A stretch of DNA of 64,000 nt from Deinococcus sp. KSM4-11 (GTDB lineage: Bacteria > Deinococcota > Deinococci > Deinococcales > Deinococcaceae): positions 1 to 64,000 of the forward strand of contig NZ_SSNX01000008.1 in assembly GCF_004801415.1 (NCBI RefSeq), written 5' to 3'. The notes under the pieces are model-generated. The model made no database searches. It saw only the letters and a list, made by a program, of their open reading frames with translations, and had not been told where the DNA came from. Position numbers and translations under genes: made by a program. Of the stretch, positions 23,231 to 32,839 are shown one piece after another (position 1 is the stretch's first letter; each line of letters begins with the position of its first letter).

Positions 23231-23309
23231 CGTCCTCCCTTCCGTACGGTTGTGGTACGTAGGGAGTGTACGTGCCGGGCATCACGCCCGCGTTACAGCG
23301 GTGGCCTGC

Positions 23310-23930
23310 TCAGCGGCGACTGGGACCGCCCGCCTCGGAGGGACGCGGGTAGGCGGGCGTCTCGTTGCCCGGCGTGCGGCCGCGCACGTCCCGGAGGAGC
23401 GTGCGGATCTGCGCGAAATCCGCCTCGATGTCCCCCGTCGGCCGCACATACCCGATGATGCCGAACTGCCGGTGCCCCCAGTCGAAGGCAGTCACGCCGA
23501 TCGGCACGCCGGCCTCCAGCGCCATGTAGTAAAAGCCGGTCTTCCAGTACTCCTCCCGCGAGCGGGTGCCCTCCGGGGCCACGGCCAGGACGAGTTCGGT
23601 CTCGCGGTTGATGATCGCCACGACGGCGTCCACAAAGTTCCCGCCGGCCCGGCGGCGATCCACGGGCAGGCCGCCCAGGGCGCGCATGATGACGCCCAGC
23701 GGCGGCGTGAACAGCTCGCGTTTGGCCAGGAAATGCATGGGCAGCCGCATGGCCAGGGCCAGCAGGATGCCGGGCCAGAAGTCCATGTTGCTGGTGTGCG
23801 GCGCGACGGCCGCCACGACCTTCGGGCCGGGCGGTGGAGCCAGCACCGGCGTCCAGCCGAGCAGCTGCATGGTCAGGCGGGCCAGCCGGGAGGTCAGGGT
23901 GGGCGTGCGGCCGGGCCACAGGGGAGACAT
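23310..23930 (-). CDS. PlsC-like acyltransferase
   Basis: This 206-residue protein has the lysophospholipid acyltransferase motifs HTSNMD near residue 45 (HX4D) and APEGTRSREEYWKTG near 119. The family transfers acyl groups to glycerol phosphates or related acceptors at the membrane. It is shorter than typical PlsC and resembles the small 1-acylglycerol-3-phosphate acyltransferase-like group. The ATG at 23930 lies nine bases after TATACT, consistent with a leaderless message. Confidence 0.85.
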   Translation of the reverse strand: MSPLWPGRTPTLTSRLARLTMQLLGWTPVLAPPPGPKVVAAVAPHTSNMDFWPGILLALAMRLPMHFLAKRELFTPPLGVIMRALGGLPVDRRRAGGNFVDAVVAIINRETELVLAVAPEGTRSREEYWKTGFYYMALEAGVPIGVTAFDWGHRQFGIIGYVRPTGDIEADFAQIRTLLRDVRGRTPGNETPAYPRPSEAGGPSRR

Positions 23931-23955
23931 GTTCCGGCGAGTATACGGGCGGAAT

Positions 23956-24093
23956 TCAGCGCGGCCGGGTGTGATCCCGGCTCGGGGCCCGCTGGGCGGC
24001 CGGACGTTCCTGCCACGCGGCCAGCAGCAGCGAGATCACGATGGCCAGCCCGGCAAGCAGCAATTCCATGCCTGCCATCATGCCTGTTTTCAT
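23956..24093 (-). CDS. Small single-pass membrane protein (45 aa)
   Basis: This 45-residue frame starts MKTGMMAGMELLLAGL, has one hydrophobic helix at about 9-26 and a charged C-terminal tail (QERPAAQRAPSRDHTRPR). GAAGG four bases or so before the ATG is a plausible ribosome site, and TAATAT or TATGCT upstream could be the -10. The topology and codon use look genuine. No homologue is recognised. Confidence 0.55.
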   Translation of the reverse strand: MKTGMMAGMELLLAGLAIVISLLLAAWQERPAAQRAPSRDHTRPR

Positions 24094-24140
24094 CCAACCT
24101 TCATATTACTTTTTTCTCGGTTCCTGCCGGAAAGCATACG

Positions 24141-24166
24141 GCGTGGCCCCTGACCGGGGGCCACGC
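24141..24166 (-). terminator. Hairpin after the DUF4384 gene
   Basis: A perfect 10-bp stem GCGTGGCCCC / GGGGCCACGC with a 6-base loop lies 65 bases past the stop of the DUF4384 gene on the minus strand. The tail (CGTATGCTTTCC) is only weakly T-rich. Confidence 0.5.
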
Positions 24167-24230
24167 TGCGCCGGGAACAGCAACCTGCCAACCCAGCCGT
24201 ACGGAAATCACACCGCAGAGAACGAATGGA

Positions 24231-25133
24231 TCAGTCGCGCTCAGACCGCTCGTGTTCCACGGTCACCAGGATGCGGCTGCCCGTGTGTCTCACGCGCAGC
24301 ACGGCCTTTCCGCCCTGGGCGCTGCGGAACTCGCTGCGGATCTCGTTGCGGTTCTGGGTGGACTTCACCAGCACGTACCCTTCTGTCCGCAGGCGCGCCG
24401 CGTACTCGTCGTGCACTTCCCGCAGGTTCGTGCGGGCATCCATCGCGTTCCACTCGCGGGCATCACCCCACGGCATGACCGCGCCGGGAACAGGCCGGAC
24501 GGGTGCGGGCTGCACGGGAACCGGCCGCACCGGAGCGGGCTGCACGCTGAGTGGCACCGAGCGGGCGGCCACGCGGTAGAAGGCCGTCGCGCTGTCCCAG
24601 GTGTTCTGCGGCACCGGCGTGACCACGATGCTCAGCGCCTGCGCGAGCTGCCCCTGCCCCTGCACGCTCACGGTGGCGAACGACCCCTGCTGGTTCTTGA
24701 ACGACGCGATGTCGTCGATGTTCAGCGGCGTGCGGCTGGCCAGGGCCAGCACCTTGTTCACGCCGTACGGCGCAGCGATATCGAAGGTAAAGCCGTCCCC
24801 GGCGCCCGGGAAGACCTTCACGCTGCCGGCCTTCAGGAAGTTCCCGCCGCCCTGGTAACGGTTCGGGAGGATCAGGTCGACCTGTCCGGCCGGATCGACG
24901 TTGAACAGGTACACGTAGGCGTCCTGCGCGACGCTGGTATACAGGCGGATCTTCTCGCCCGGCAGGTAGTCGGGCGTGCCCGCGCCGCTGCTGTCCCGGT
25001 CGGTCCACACACGCACGTTCACGGGACTGGGCACGGGATTCACGATGATGCTCTGTGCGCTGATGCTCGGCGCAGCGTGGGCCGGGGTCGCCAGGGCGGT
25101 TCCCAGGAGGGTCAGGGCGAGGATCTTCTTCAT
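24231..25133 (-). CDS. Secreted DUF4384-domain protein
   Basis: This 300-residue protein begins [20 protein letters not shown], a signal peptide. The next part ([30 protein letters not shown] read in pieces, then [21 protein letters not shown]) matches DUF4384, an extracytoplasmic domain of unknown role. A ten-residue unit [10 protein letters not shown] is repeated twice near 190-210 as a linker, followed by a C-terminal domain of about 90 residues rich in charged residues. The motif QSIIVNP just after the signal is shared with the exoprotein at 36752. The location is periplasm or cell surface. Confidence 0.75.
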   Translation of the reverse strand: MKKILALTLLGTALATPAHAAPSISAQSIIVNPVPSPVNVRVWTDRDSSGAGTPDYLPGEKIRLYTSVAQDAYVYLFNVDPAGQVDLILPNRYQGGGNFLKAGSVKVFPGAGDGFTFDIAAPYGVNKVLALASRTPLNIDDIASFKNQQGSFATVSVQGQGQLAQALSIVVTPVPQNTWDSATAFYRVAARSVPLSVQPAPVRPVPVQPAPVRPVPGAVMPWGDAREWNAMDARTNLREVHDEYAARLRTEGYVLVKSTQNRNEIRSEFRSAQGGKAVLRVRHTGSRILVTVEHERSERD

Positions 25134-25245
25134 GCCCGGCAGTGTGCGCTGGCATCATGACCCCAGACTGACGTGCCCCGACCTTACTAAACGGGCGGTC
25201 ATTCGTCTTCCCGTTCCTGCCTTTGCGGCCCGGTAGACTGGAGGG

Positions 25246-25833
25246 GTGATCCCCCGCACTGCGGCCACCACCCTCCGCTCCCGTCCATTCCGCCGGGGGT
25301 TCCTGCTGCTGTCGCTGCTGGGTGCGGGTGTGGCACTGTCGGTACCAGCCCTTCCGGCGAGGCCGCTGCCGGGTATTCCCGTGTTCACGTATTCCCACCC
25401 CGCCCGGCACATGCCCCCGGCCCTGCCGGGCGAAGCGGTGGTGCTCACCGTCGAGAGCGGCAGTCTGCGCAAACCCCTGACCCTGCGGCAGCTCAAGTCC
25501 CTGCCCGCCGTGCGCTACCGCACCAACCACATGCAACTGCACCAGGACTACACCTACGAGGGCGTGGCCCTGCGTGACCTGGCGATCCTGGGCGGCTTCA
25601 GCGGTCAGAACCTGCGAATTGCCGCTGCAAACGGCTTCGCCTCGACCATCCTGGCTAGCGACTACATGAACTACCCCATCATGCTCGCCTACTCGGCCGA
25701 CGGCAACCCCATTCCCACCCTGAAAAAAGGCCCCCTGACCGTCGTGTTGCCTGCCCGCCCGGAACGCTTCCACGAGGGCACGTACTCGGCCGCGTGGGTG
25801 TGGTTCGCCGAGCGCATCACGCCCGTCCCGTGA
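25246..25833 (+). CDS. Secreted molybdopterin-oxidoreductase-like (SUOX-fold) protein
   Basis: This 195-residue protein has an N-terminal Arg-rich region and hydrophobic helix ([16 protein letters not shown]) for export. The domain then resembles the oxidoreductase molybdopterin-binding family: [25 protein letters not shown] in sequence order, then [12 protein letters not shown]. It contains no cysteine, so the molybdenum-ligating Cys of active SUOX enzymes is absent and a sensing role is likelier. The GTG at 25246 follows TAGACT by six bases (leaderless). Its stop overlaps the GTG of a histidine kinase (GTGA), which suggests that it supplies a signal to that kinase. Confidence 0.75.
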   Translation: MIPRTAATTLRSRPFRRGFLLLSLLGAGVALSVPALPARPLPGIPVFTYSHPARHMPPALPGEAVVLTVESGSLRKPLTLRQLKSLPAVRYRTNHMQLHQDYTYEGVALRDLAILGGFSGQNLRIAAANGFASTILASDYMNYPIMLAYSADGNPIPTLKKGPLTVVLPARPERFHEGTYSAAWVWFAERITPVP

Positions 25834-27092
25834 CCCCGGTCGACGTCATGCGGCGGTACCTGCGGGGTACACCTCCGCTCGTCGCGCTGCGTGAAGTCCT
25901 GCTGGCCGCGCTGCCCGCCGTGCTGACCATTGTGCTGCTCCTTCAGGCCACCCGGCCCGCGTATCAGGCGCTCATCAGTGGTGGAACCGGCTGGACCCCC
26001 CACGCCTATCAGGGGCTGGCTCAGGATGTGCTGGAATACCAGATCGGAAGGCTGCACGGGAACCTCTCGGCGCAGCAGCAGAAATTCAGGCGTGACATCG
26101 CCCTGTCGAGCGCCATTAATCCCGGCCAGTTCAACGAACTGGCGCAGGTGGAGCGGCAAGGCGCAGCCAGATTGTCCCGGATCGCCCGGTACCTCGAGCA
26201 GGACACCCTCGATTCGCTGGAGCTGGCCTCCAAGGAGGCGGTGGCACTCAACTCGCAGGCAGCGCAGTACTCGACCGTGCTGCACCGACGGTACGTGGGC
26301 ACGTTGCAGTTCCTGCAGCGGCTGCTGATTGGAACTGCGGCCGTCACGGGCCTGCTGAGCATGCTGCTGACAGCCCGCGCGCTGATCATGTGGCGCGCGG
26401 AACGCCACCGTCACGCGCAGCGGGAGGCTCGGCAGCGCGAGGCCCTGCAACTTGCCAGCCACGAACTCAGGCGGCCGCTGCAGTCACTGCTGCTGGCCAG
26501 CGACCTGCTGCGGCACGCGGACACCCCGGATCGGCAACAGCATCTGCTGTCCCTGATCGAGGAGAGTGCGACGCAGCTGGCCAACCGGGCCGACCTGACC
26601 CGGCTGAACGACCTGTACCTGGACGTGACGCTCCATGTCGAATCCACGGATCTGCGCACCGTGCTGTGGCCCTTTGCGTCCCCCCGCGTGAGCGTGAGCG
26701 TGCCGCTGGAACCCGTGCCCTGGATGGTTGACCGCAACCGTCTGCGGCAGATTCTGGAGAACCTGATCGAAAACGCCCTGAAGTACACGGACGGCCCGGT
26801 CGAGGTCACGCTGTGCGGGGCGGAGGGTGGGCCGCAGATCCGCATCCGGGATCACGGCCCCGGCCTGGGCGTGGAATGGTTGGAGACGGTCTTCCTGCCC
26901 TACGAGCGTGGCCCGCGCGGCCCGCGCGATGGGCAGGGGCTGGGGCTGCCCCTGGTGCGCCGGTACGCGGGGGCCCACGGGGGCGACGTGACCCTCGCCT
27001 TGGCCGAGGGCGGCGGCCTGATCGCAACCGTTCGCCTGGGAGAACCCTCCGCCGTGCTCACCGAGCCCCGGCCGACCACCCTTCTCCGGTGA
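25830..27092 (+). CDS. Membrane sensor histidine kinase
   Basis: This 420-residue kinase has a transmembrane helix near 20-40, an extracytoplasmic domain of about 130 residues with helical heptad-like content, and a second helix near 168-190. HisKA follows with H211 in ASHELRRP, then HATPase_c with N box [13 protein letters not shown]1 RDHGPGLG and G2 GQGLGLPL. It autophosphorylates and passes phosphate to a response regulator not encoded next to it. The GTG at 25830 overlaps the stop of the SUOX-like protein gene, so the two are co-expressed. Confidence 0.9.
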   Translation: MTPVDVMRRYLRGTPPLVALREVLLAALPAVLTIVLLLQATRPAYQALISGGTGWTPHAYQGLAQDVLEYQIGRLHGNLSAQQQKFRRDIALSSAINPGQFNELAQVERQGAARLSRIARYLEQDTLDSLELASKEAVALNSQAAQYSTVLHRRYVGTLQFLQRLLIGTAAVTGLLSMLLTARALIMWRAERHRHAQREARQREALQLASHELRRPLQSLLLASDLLRHADTPDRQQHLLSLIEESATQLANRADLTRLNDLYLDVTLHVESTDLRTVLWPFASPRVSVSVPLEPVPWMVDRNRLRQILENLIENALKYTDGPVEVTLCGAEGGPQIRIRDHGPGLGVEWLETVFLPYERGPRGPRDGQGLGLPLVRRYAGAHGGDVTLALAEGGGLIATVRLGEPSAVLTEPRPTTLLR

Positions 27093-27108
27093 GACTGAGC
27101 GGCGGTGT

Positions 27109-28131
27109 TCAGGGCGAGGCGAACACCTGCGTCCAGTACCGGACATACGTCGTGCCCGGCCGGTTCACGTATGCCAGACCGATCAGGCTGTAGTCCCCCA
27201 TGATGTTGTGACAGTGGCCTGGGCTGCGGAGCCAGCCGTCCACGACCTGCGCGGGCGTCTCGTGGCCGGCGGCAATGTTCTCTCCCACCGCGCTCGGCTG
27301 CATGCCGGCCGCCTGCACGCGCCGCATGGGCGTGCTGCCGTCCAGGCCGCTCACATGATCGAAGTATCCGGCGACGGCCATGCCCGCAGACTGCGCCAGC
27401 GCGGCCACGTCCAGCGTGACGTTCTGCCTGAGGGGCGGCAGGGCCGGACCGCCCTCACGCAGCGTGGCGCAGTTCCAGCCGTGCGCGCGGGCGAGGTTGG
27501 TGAGACGCAGCACCTCGTTCTCGTACACCACGCTGCCCGTGAAGGCGGCGGCCGTGAACGACACGCTGCGTTCCTGCACCTGGCCGCCCTGCGTGATGCC
27601 GGCCGTGACGGCGCGGTGCGGCCCCTCGCTCAGGCGCACCGGGCGGGAGGTGACGGTCTGGCCGTCGAGGGTCAGCCTGGGGGGGGTGGGCGTGTAGTAC
27701 ACGCTGTCCACGGCGCTCAGCTGCACCTGTCCCTGGCCGAGCAGGATGGTCAGTTCACTGCGTTCAGGTCCGGCGGACTGCACGTCGATGGTGCTCTGCG
27801 CGCGGCTGACCATGCGGCCCTGGGCGTCCAGCAGCCGCGCCTGCATGGTGTACACGCCGCTGTGGTAGTAGGTGTGCTGCACCTGCGTTCCGTTCGCCGT
27901 TCCGCCGTCCCCGAACGTCCACTCGACCCGGTAGGCGGGCGCGATATTCGCGTGGAAGGTGACCAGCAGCGGAGCGCGGCCCTCGGAGCTCGCGGTATAC
28001 CCGACCTTGAACGGCGTCTGGTCGGCGGCGGTCTGACCGTGCGCGCCGCCCGGGCCGGGAGCGCCGGCACTGCACGCGAGCGCGCCGAGCAGCAGCGCCC
28101 GCCGGAACAAGGAGGAAGGGCGTCCGGGCAT
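27109..28131 (-). CDS. Secreted PKD-CAP domain protein
   Basis: This 340-residue protein has a signal sequence ending near CSAGAPGPGG (possible lipobox at Cys20 or Cys21). A PKD domain lies at about 42-120 (VEWTFGDGGTANG, YHSGVYTMQARL), a linker domain follows, and a C-terminal CAP/SCP domain lies at about 208-340 with NLARAHGWNC, YFDHVSGLDG, GENIAAGHETPAQVVDGWLRS in pieces and SPGHCHNIM. CAP proteins are extracellular with diverse roles. It lies 71 bases beyond an ECF sigma gene in the same direction, where an anti-sigma gene might be expected. Confidence 0.85.
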   Translation of the reverse strand: MPGRPSSLFRRALLLGALACSAGAPGPGGAHGQTAADQTPFKVGYTASSEGRAPLLVTFHANIAPAYRVEWTFGDGGTANGTQVQHTYYHSGVYTMQARLLDAQGRMVSRAQSTIDVQSAGPERSELTILLGQGQVQLSAVDSVYYTPTPPRLTLDGQTVTSRPVRLSEGPHRAVTAGITQGGQVQERSVSFTAAAFTGSVVYENEVLRLTNLARAHGWNCATLREGGPALPPLRQNVTLDVAALAQSAGMAVAGYFDHVSGLDGSTPMRRVQAAGMQPSAVGENIAAGHETPAQVVDGWLRSPGHCHNIMGDYSLIGLAYVNRPGTTYVRYWTQVFASP

Positions 28132-28202
28132 CACGCCTTCAGGCTACGTGCCCGCGTCTGTCTGCGGTGTGACACATGCGGCATCCGCCCAGAACGCGTG
28201 GA

Positions 28203-28790
28203 TCAGTTCACGTCCGCGACATCCGCGAGGAGCTGAGCGAGCTGCTCCTTGGCGCGGAACACGCGGCTTTTGGCCGTGCCGACGGCCACGCCCTGAATCT
28301 GTGCGATCTCCTCGTACGGTAGATCCTCCACAAAGCGCAGCACCACGGCCTCGCGGTACTCCTCCGGGAGTTTCAGCAGGGCACGCTGCACGCGATCCTG
28401 CGCGTCGGCGCTCTCGGCCGCCTGCACGGGCGAGCGCGCGGCGCTCGTGACCTCGAAGCCCACGTCCTCGCGCGCTTCCTCCAGACTGAAGCGCTGGAGC
28501 TGCTTGCGGCGGTGCGATTCGATCTGGGTATTGCGCGCCACCTGGTACAGCCAGGGCAGGACGCGCTCGCCCGGCCGGAAGGTGCGGATGCTCCGCCACG
28601 CGCGGTAGAAGACCTCCTGCGTCAGGTCCAGCGCGTCGTCGCTGTTGCCCTCCAGGCGGTACAGGTAACCGTACATGCGGCCCTCGTACTCCTGCACGAA
28701 CTCGTACCACGCGGCCTCGTCGCCCGCCACGAGCCGCCCATACCGCTCGGTGGGCAGCAGGTCGGCGGGGGCGTCTGGCAGGGTCTCCAC
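28203..28790 (-). CDS. ECF-type RNA polymerase sigma factor
   Basis: This protein of about 195 residues has sigma region 2 (YEFVQEYEGRMYGYLYRLEG, LDLTQEVFYRAWRSI) and region 4 (LKLPEEYREAVVLRFVEDLPYEEIAQ read in pieces, then GVAVGTAKSRVFRAKEQL). It directs RNA polymerase to stress or envelope promoters. The GTG at 28790 lies nine bases after TATCCT; the frame stays open upstream. No anti-sigma factor is encoded next to it, so control must be distant or conformational. Confidence 0.9.
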   Translation of the reverse strand: METLPDAPADLLPTERYGRLVAGDEAAWYEFVQEYEGRMYGYLYRLEGNSDDALDLTQEVFYRAWRSIRTFRPGERVLPWLYQVARNTQIESHRRKQLQRFSLEEAREDVGFEVTSAARSPVQAAESADAQDRVQRALLKLPEEYREAVVLRFVEDLPYEEIAQIQGVAVGTAKSRVFRAKEQLAQLLADVADVN

Positions 28791-28880
28791 AGTGAGCGCA
28801 GGATAGCGCGGCGCGCCGGGGAAGGCCGCCGTAAGACGCAGCGCGCTAGCATGCCCCCGTTTCTTCCCTCCACAGCGCCC

Positions 28881-29255
28881 ATGACGACCCTTCCGACCTC
28901 CACCCCCCCTGCGCCCGACGCCGCGCAGAGCGGCAGTCTGCTCGACGCGCTGCGCCCCATGCTGCCGGACCTGAGCGTGGGGGCGCTGCTGGGGTTCGCG
29001 ACCGGCGTGGCCCTGCGGCACGTGGGCCGGGTCGTGCTGATCGTGGTGGGCGTGCTGTTCATCGTGCTGCAACTGCTCGCGTACTTCGACCTGGTCACCA
29101 TCAACTGGCTGAAGATCCAGGCCCTGTCCGAACCGTGGCTGCGGCAGGGGGGCGAGCAGGGCGCGTCGTGGCTGCGGCGCGTGCTGACCGCGAACCTGCC
29201 CTTCGCGGGGGCGTTCACGGCCGGGCTGTTGGTCGGCCTGCGGGCACGCGTCTAG
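28881..29255 (+). CDS. FUN14-like small membrane protein
   Basis: This protein of about 124 residues has a Pro/Thr-rich N-terminus, LLDALRPMLPDLSVGALLGFATGVALR in pieces, a hydrophobic pair near 45-75 and a final segment LPFAGAFTAGLLVGLR. This pattern fits the FUN14 family found in bacteria and mitochondria, whose bacterial role is unknown. The ATG at 28881 is chosen; an in-frame ATG at 28851 overlaps a TAGCAT -10 candidate. It is divergent from the sigma gene. Confidence 0.7.
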   Translation: MTTLPTSTPPAPDAAQSGSLLDALRPMLPDLSVGALLGFATGVALRHVGRVVLIVVGVLFIVLQLLAYFDLVTINWLKIQALSEPWLRQGGEQGASWLRRVLTANLPFAGAFTAGLLVGLRARV

Positions 29256-29308
29256 CGCGAGGCCCGGTGCCTGGGCACCGGTCTGGACGGCTGCCCTACA
29301 CTGCGCGC

Positions 29309-29797
29309 ATGACTGCGACGCCGCCCGGTGGCCTCACCCCAGATGAGTTCCGGCAGACCCTCGGCCGCTTCGCGAGCGGCGTGACCGTCATTACGGCCAC
29401 GGACGGCACGCAGCGCCGGGGCATGACCGCCAACGCCTTCGTGTCGGTGAGCCTCACGCCGCCCCTGATCCTGGTCAGCGTGGATGTCCGGGCCCACATG
29501 CACGCCCTGCTCGCCGAGGAGAACGTCACGCACTTCGGCGTGAACGTCCTGAGCAGTACGCAGCGACACCTCAGCGAGCATTTCGCCGGCAAACTCGGCC
29601 CGGAAGAACAGGTGCCGTGGTTTGAGCACGAGGGTCTGCCCCTGCTGGGCGGCGCGGTCGCGCAACTCGTGTGCCGCAGACACCAGGCCATTGCCGCCGG
29701 AGACCACACGCTGTACCTGGGCTTCGTGGAATATGCCCGCTACACCGACGACGATCCGCTGGTGTATTTCCGTGGGCAGTACCACGAACTCGGGTAG
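29309..29797 (+). CDS. Flavin reductase-like domain protein
   Basis: This 162-residue protein is of the flavin reductase / HpaC-like split-barrel family: FRQTLGRFASGVTVIT, GMTANAFVSVSLTPPLILVS in pieces, FGVNVLSSTQRHLSEHFAG and GDHTLYLGFVEY. Members reduce FMN or FAD with NAD(P)H, often for a partner monooxygenase, none of which is adjacent. TACACT at 29297-29302 lies six bases before the ATG (leaderless). Confidence 0.9.
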   Translation: MTATPPGGLTPDEFRQTLGRFASGVTVITATDGTQRRGMTANAFVSVSLTPPLILVSVDVRAHMHALLAEENVTHFGVNVLSSTQRHLSEHFAGKLGPEEQVPWFEHEGLPLLGGAVAQLVCRRHQAIAAGDHTLYLGFVEYARYTDDDPLVYFRGQYHELG

Positions 29798-29805
29798 GAG
29801 CCGCC

Positions 29806-30078
29806 GTGCCGCCCTACGCGCTGCAACTGCTGATCGCGCTGCTGATCGTCGGCCTGAGCGTCCTGGTCGGCTTCCCGCTCGCCATCGGCGGGAACCGGCA
29901 CGTGGACGCCCTGGACGCCCTCCTGCTGATGTTCGCCCTGGTGAACCTGCGAACTGCATGGACCGCCGCGAACGCCGTCAACGGTGGCCGCGCCCTCGCG
30001 TGGTTCGTCGTCTCGGGCCTGCTCGTGGCCGCCCTGATCACCTGGGCGATGGTGCGCGCCCTGACCCCCACCCCGTAG
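29806..30078 (+). CDS. Small membrane protein (90 aa)
   Basis: This 90-residue protein has three hydrophobic segments (about 6-25, 37-52 and 64-84) and few charges. The start is a GTG at 29806 behind TAGGAGCC, a good ribosome site eight bases after the stop of the flavin reductase gene, so the two are probably one operon. No family is recognised. Confidence 0.65.
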   Translation: MPPYALQLLIALLIVGLSVLVGFPLAIGGNRHVDALDALLLMFALVNLRTAWTAANAVNGGRALAWFVVSGLLVAALITWAMVRALTPTP

Positions 30079-30130
30079 CGGGTTCCATGCGCCGCAGTCC
30101 GCGCCGGACACGCGGGCTACACTCCGGGGC

Positions 30131-30865
<735 letters not shown>

Positions 30866-31020
30866 GGCGCGTAGGATCGCCAGCCTGTTGAGCTGGGGGC
30901 GTGGTCAAGCGCTGTCATGACGCCTGGAAGACGCCGTTCCCAACCTTGACCAAGCATCAAGACCTGTTTTGCTGCCTCAACCCATCAGCGCTCCACTTCA
31001 TCGCCGAGGACGGAGCCGGA

Positions 31021-31824
31021 TCAGCCCTCGGCCAGTTCTCCGCGCTCGCGCATGACGGCCTCGAGTTTCGCGGGTTCCAGCAGGCTGGCGGCGGCCCCGT
31101 AGCGTTTCTGCACGGCGCGCTGCACGATCCAGAACGCAACGGCGATGCCTGCGAGGCTGACGATCAGGCCGGGCACGCGCATGATGGCGTTCACGGTGGC
31201 GACCTCGGCGTTGAAGGCGTCCGTGCCGAACTTCGCGGTCACGCGGGCGTAGTTCACGATGCTGTTCACCACGCCGCCCAGCAGATCGACGGCGGCGAAC
31301 AGCACGGTGCCCAGCGCCAGCGCCCGGTGCACGCCGGGGTCGCGCATGGCCTGCTGAGTGGCCGCGCGGTGTTCGGGCGTCTCGCCCAGGCTGGCGGCGT
31401 CGATGAACACGCGCAGCAGGGGCACGCTGGTGGCGGCGCTGACCAGGAACAGCACGCCGGTCAGGTACGAGCGGGCGCTGTCTTTCACGGCGAACCAGAA
31501 GCCGTCCACGAACCAGAACGCCAGTGCGCCCGAGAAGATGGCGCCGGCCCCGCCGATCATGGCAACTGGGCTGAGGGTGCGGTTGCGGATCAGGTCCCAC
31601 AGGACGTAGGCGACGGGGATCAGGGCGGCCAGGACGTACGCGCGGACGTTGCCGGTGGTGCCGCCTCCGAAGACCTGCTCGGCGATGCTGATGCCGCTGC
31701 CCAGGATGTTCGGGCTGAGCACCAGGATCGGAATGATGAACGTGAACACCAGATCCCAGACGGTCTTGGGGACGCCCGCACGGGCTTTCCTGGCGATGGG
31801 GGAGAAGGGAGTGGGGCCTGACAT
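31021..31824 (-). CDS. Integral membrane protein, VC0807-like
   Basis: This protein of about 267 residues has five to six hydrophobic segments: FTFIIPILVLSPNILG, AYVLAALIPVAYVLWDLI and others. The layout (membrane core with a polar C-terminal tail KRYGAAASLLEPAKLEAVM in pieces) resembles the VC0807 family of unknown function. Starts at 31824 (MSGPTP) and 31836 are both possible; GACAAT nine bases before 31824 favours the shorter form. It stands alone, and a 155-base gap with no gene precedes it on the left. Confidence 0.6.
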   Translation of the reverse strand: MSGPTPFSPIARKARAGVPKTVWDLVFTFIIPILVLSPNILGSGISIAEQVFGGGTTGNVRAYVLAALIPVAYVLWDLIRNRTLSPVAMIGGAGAIFSGALAFWFVDGFWFAVKDSARSYLTGVLFLVSAATSVPLLRVFIDAASLGETPEHRAATQQAMRDPGVHRALALGTVLFAAVDLLGGVVNSIVNYARVTAKFGTDAFNAEVATVNAIMRVPGLIVSLAGIAVAFWIVQRAVQKRYGAAASLLEPAKLEAVMRERGELAEG

Positions 31825-31942
31825 ATCAGCGTGCATTGTCGCACCCACAGATGAACCCTGACAGGAGTGCCGTGCGGGGGAGCAGGGACGCGTGCCATGC
31901 TGGGCACGTCACCTTCCCTTTCCACTGCTTTTCTGGAGGACT

Positions 31943-32839
31943 ATGCGTCCCAATCCGCTCCTGTCGGCCCTCGGGTACTGTGCTTCCGACCGTGTGGTGA
32001 TCTTTCATGCCGACGACATCGGCATGTGTGGGGCCACGGTGGATGCCTACGCGGATCTGCTGGAGGCGGGCCTACTGACCTCGGCGGCGCTGATGGTGCC
32101 GTGCCCGGCGGCGGCCGAGGGGGCGGCGGTCGCCCGCGCCCACCCGGCGGCGGACATGGGAGTGCACCTGACCATCACCAGTGAGTGGGACGCCCTGCGC
32201 TGGGGGCCGGTCAGTACCCGCGACCCGGCCAGCGGCCTGCTGGATGCCCAGGGGTACTTCCCGCATGACAATCCGGAGATCCAGGCCAACGGCCGACCAG
32301 AGGCCGTGCGCGACGAGCTGGCCGCGCAGGTCAGCCGCGCGCGGGCGTGGGGCGTGGACGTCACTCACGTGGACTCGCACATGGGCGCGCTGGCCCACCC
32401 GAAATTCCTGCCCGCCGTGATGGCCCTGGCCGGGCGGGAGCGGGTGCCCGCCATGTACCCGCGCATGGGCGTGGACGGCTGGCGCGCGCAGGGCTTCGAC
32501 CCCCTCAGCGCCTCACTGGCGTGGGGCTACGGGCGGCTGGTGCAGGCGGCGGGGCGGCCCCTGGTCGATCACCTGCGGATGCTGCCGCTGCACGTGGGCG
32601 GCGACCATGTGGAACTCACGCGGCGGATGCTCGCGGACCTGCCGCCGGGCATCACGCACTTCATCCTGCACCCCGCGCGGGACACGCCCGAACTGCGGGC
32701 CATCTGCTCAGACTGGGAGGGTCGCGTGGCGAACTACGAGGCCTTCCGCGACCCGCGCATGGTGGATGTGATCGCACAGAGCGGCGTCCACGCCATCGGC
32801 TACCGGCCCTTGAGGGAGTGGATGCGGCAGCCGACATGA
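31943..32839 (+). CDS. ChbG/HpnK (YdjC-like) carbohydrate deacetylase
   Basis: This 298-residue protein has the metal-site motifs HADDIGM at 22-28, MGVHLTI near 71 and VDSHMG near 142. The family removes acetyl groups from N-acetylated sugars such as chitooligosaccharides. A ribosome site TGGAGG stands before the ATG. The stop overlaps the ATG of a sugar transporter of the GPH/MFS type (ATGA), so uptake and deacetylation of a glycan are probably linked. Confidence 0.85.
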   Translation: MRPNPLLSALGYCASDRVVIFHADDIGMCGATVDAYADLLEAGLLTSAALMVPCPAAAEGAAVARAHPAADMGVHLTITSEWDALRWGPVSTRDPASGLLDAQGYFPHDNPEIQANGRPEAVRDELAAQVSRARAWGVDVTHVDSHMGALAHPKFLPAVMALAGRERVPAMYPRMGVDGWRAQGFDPLSASLAWGYGRLVQAAGRPLVDHLRMLPLHVGGDHVELTRRMLADLPPGITHFILHPARDTPELRAICSDWEGRVANYEAFRDPRMVDVIAQSGVHAIGYRPLREWMRQPT

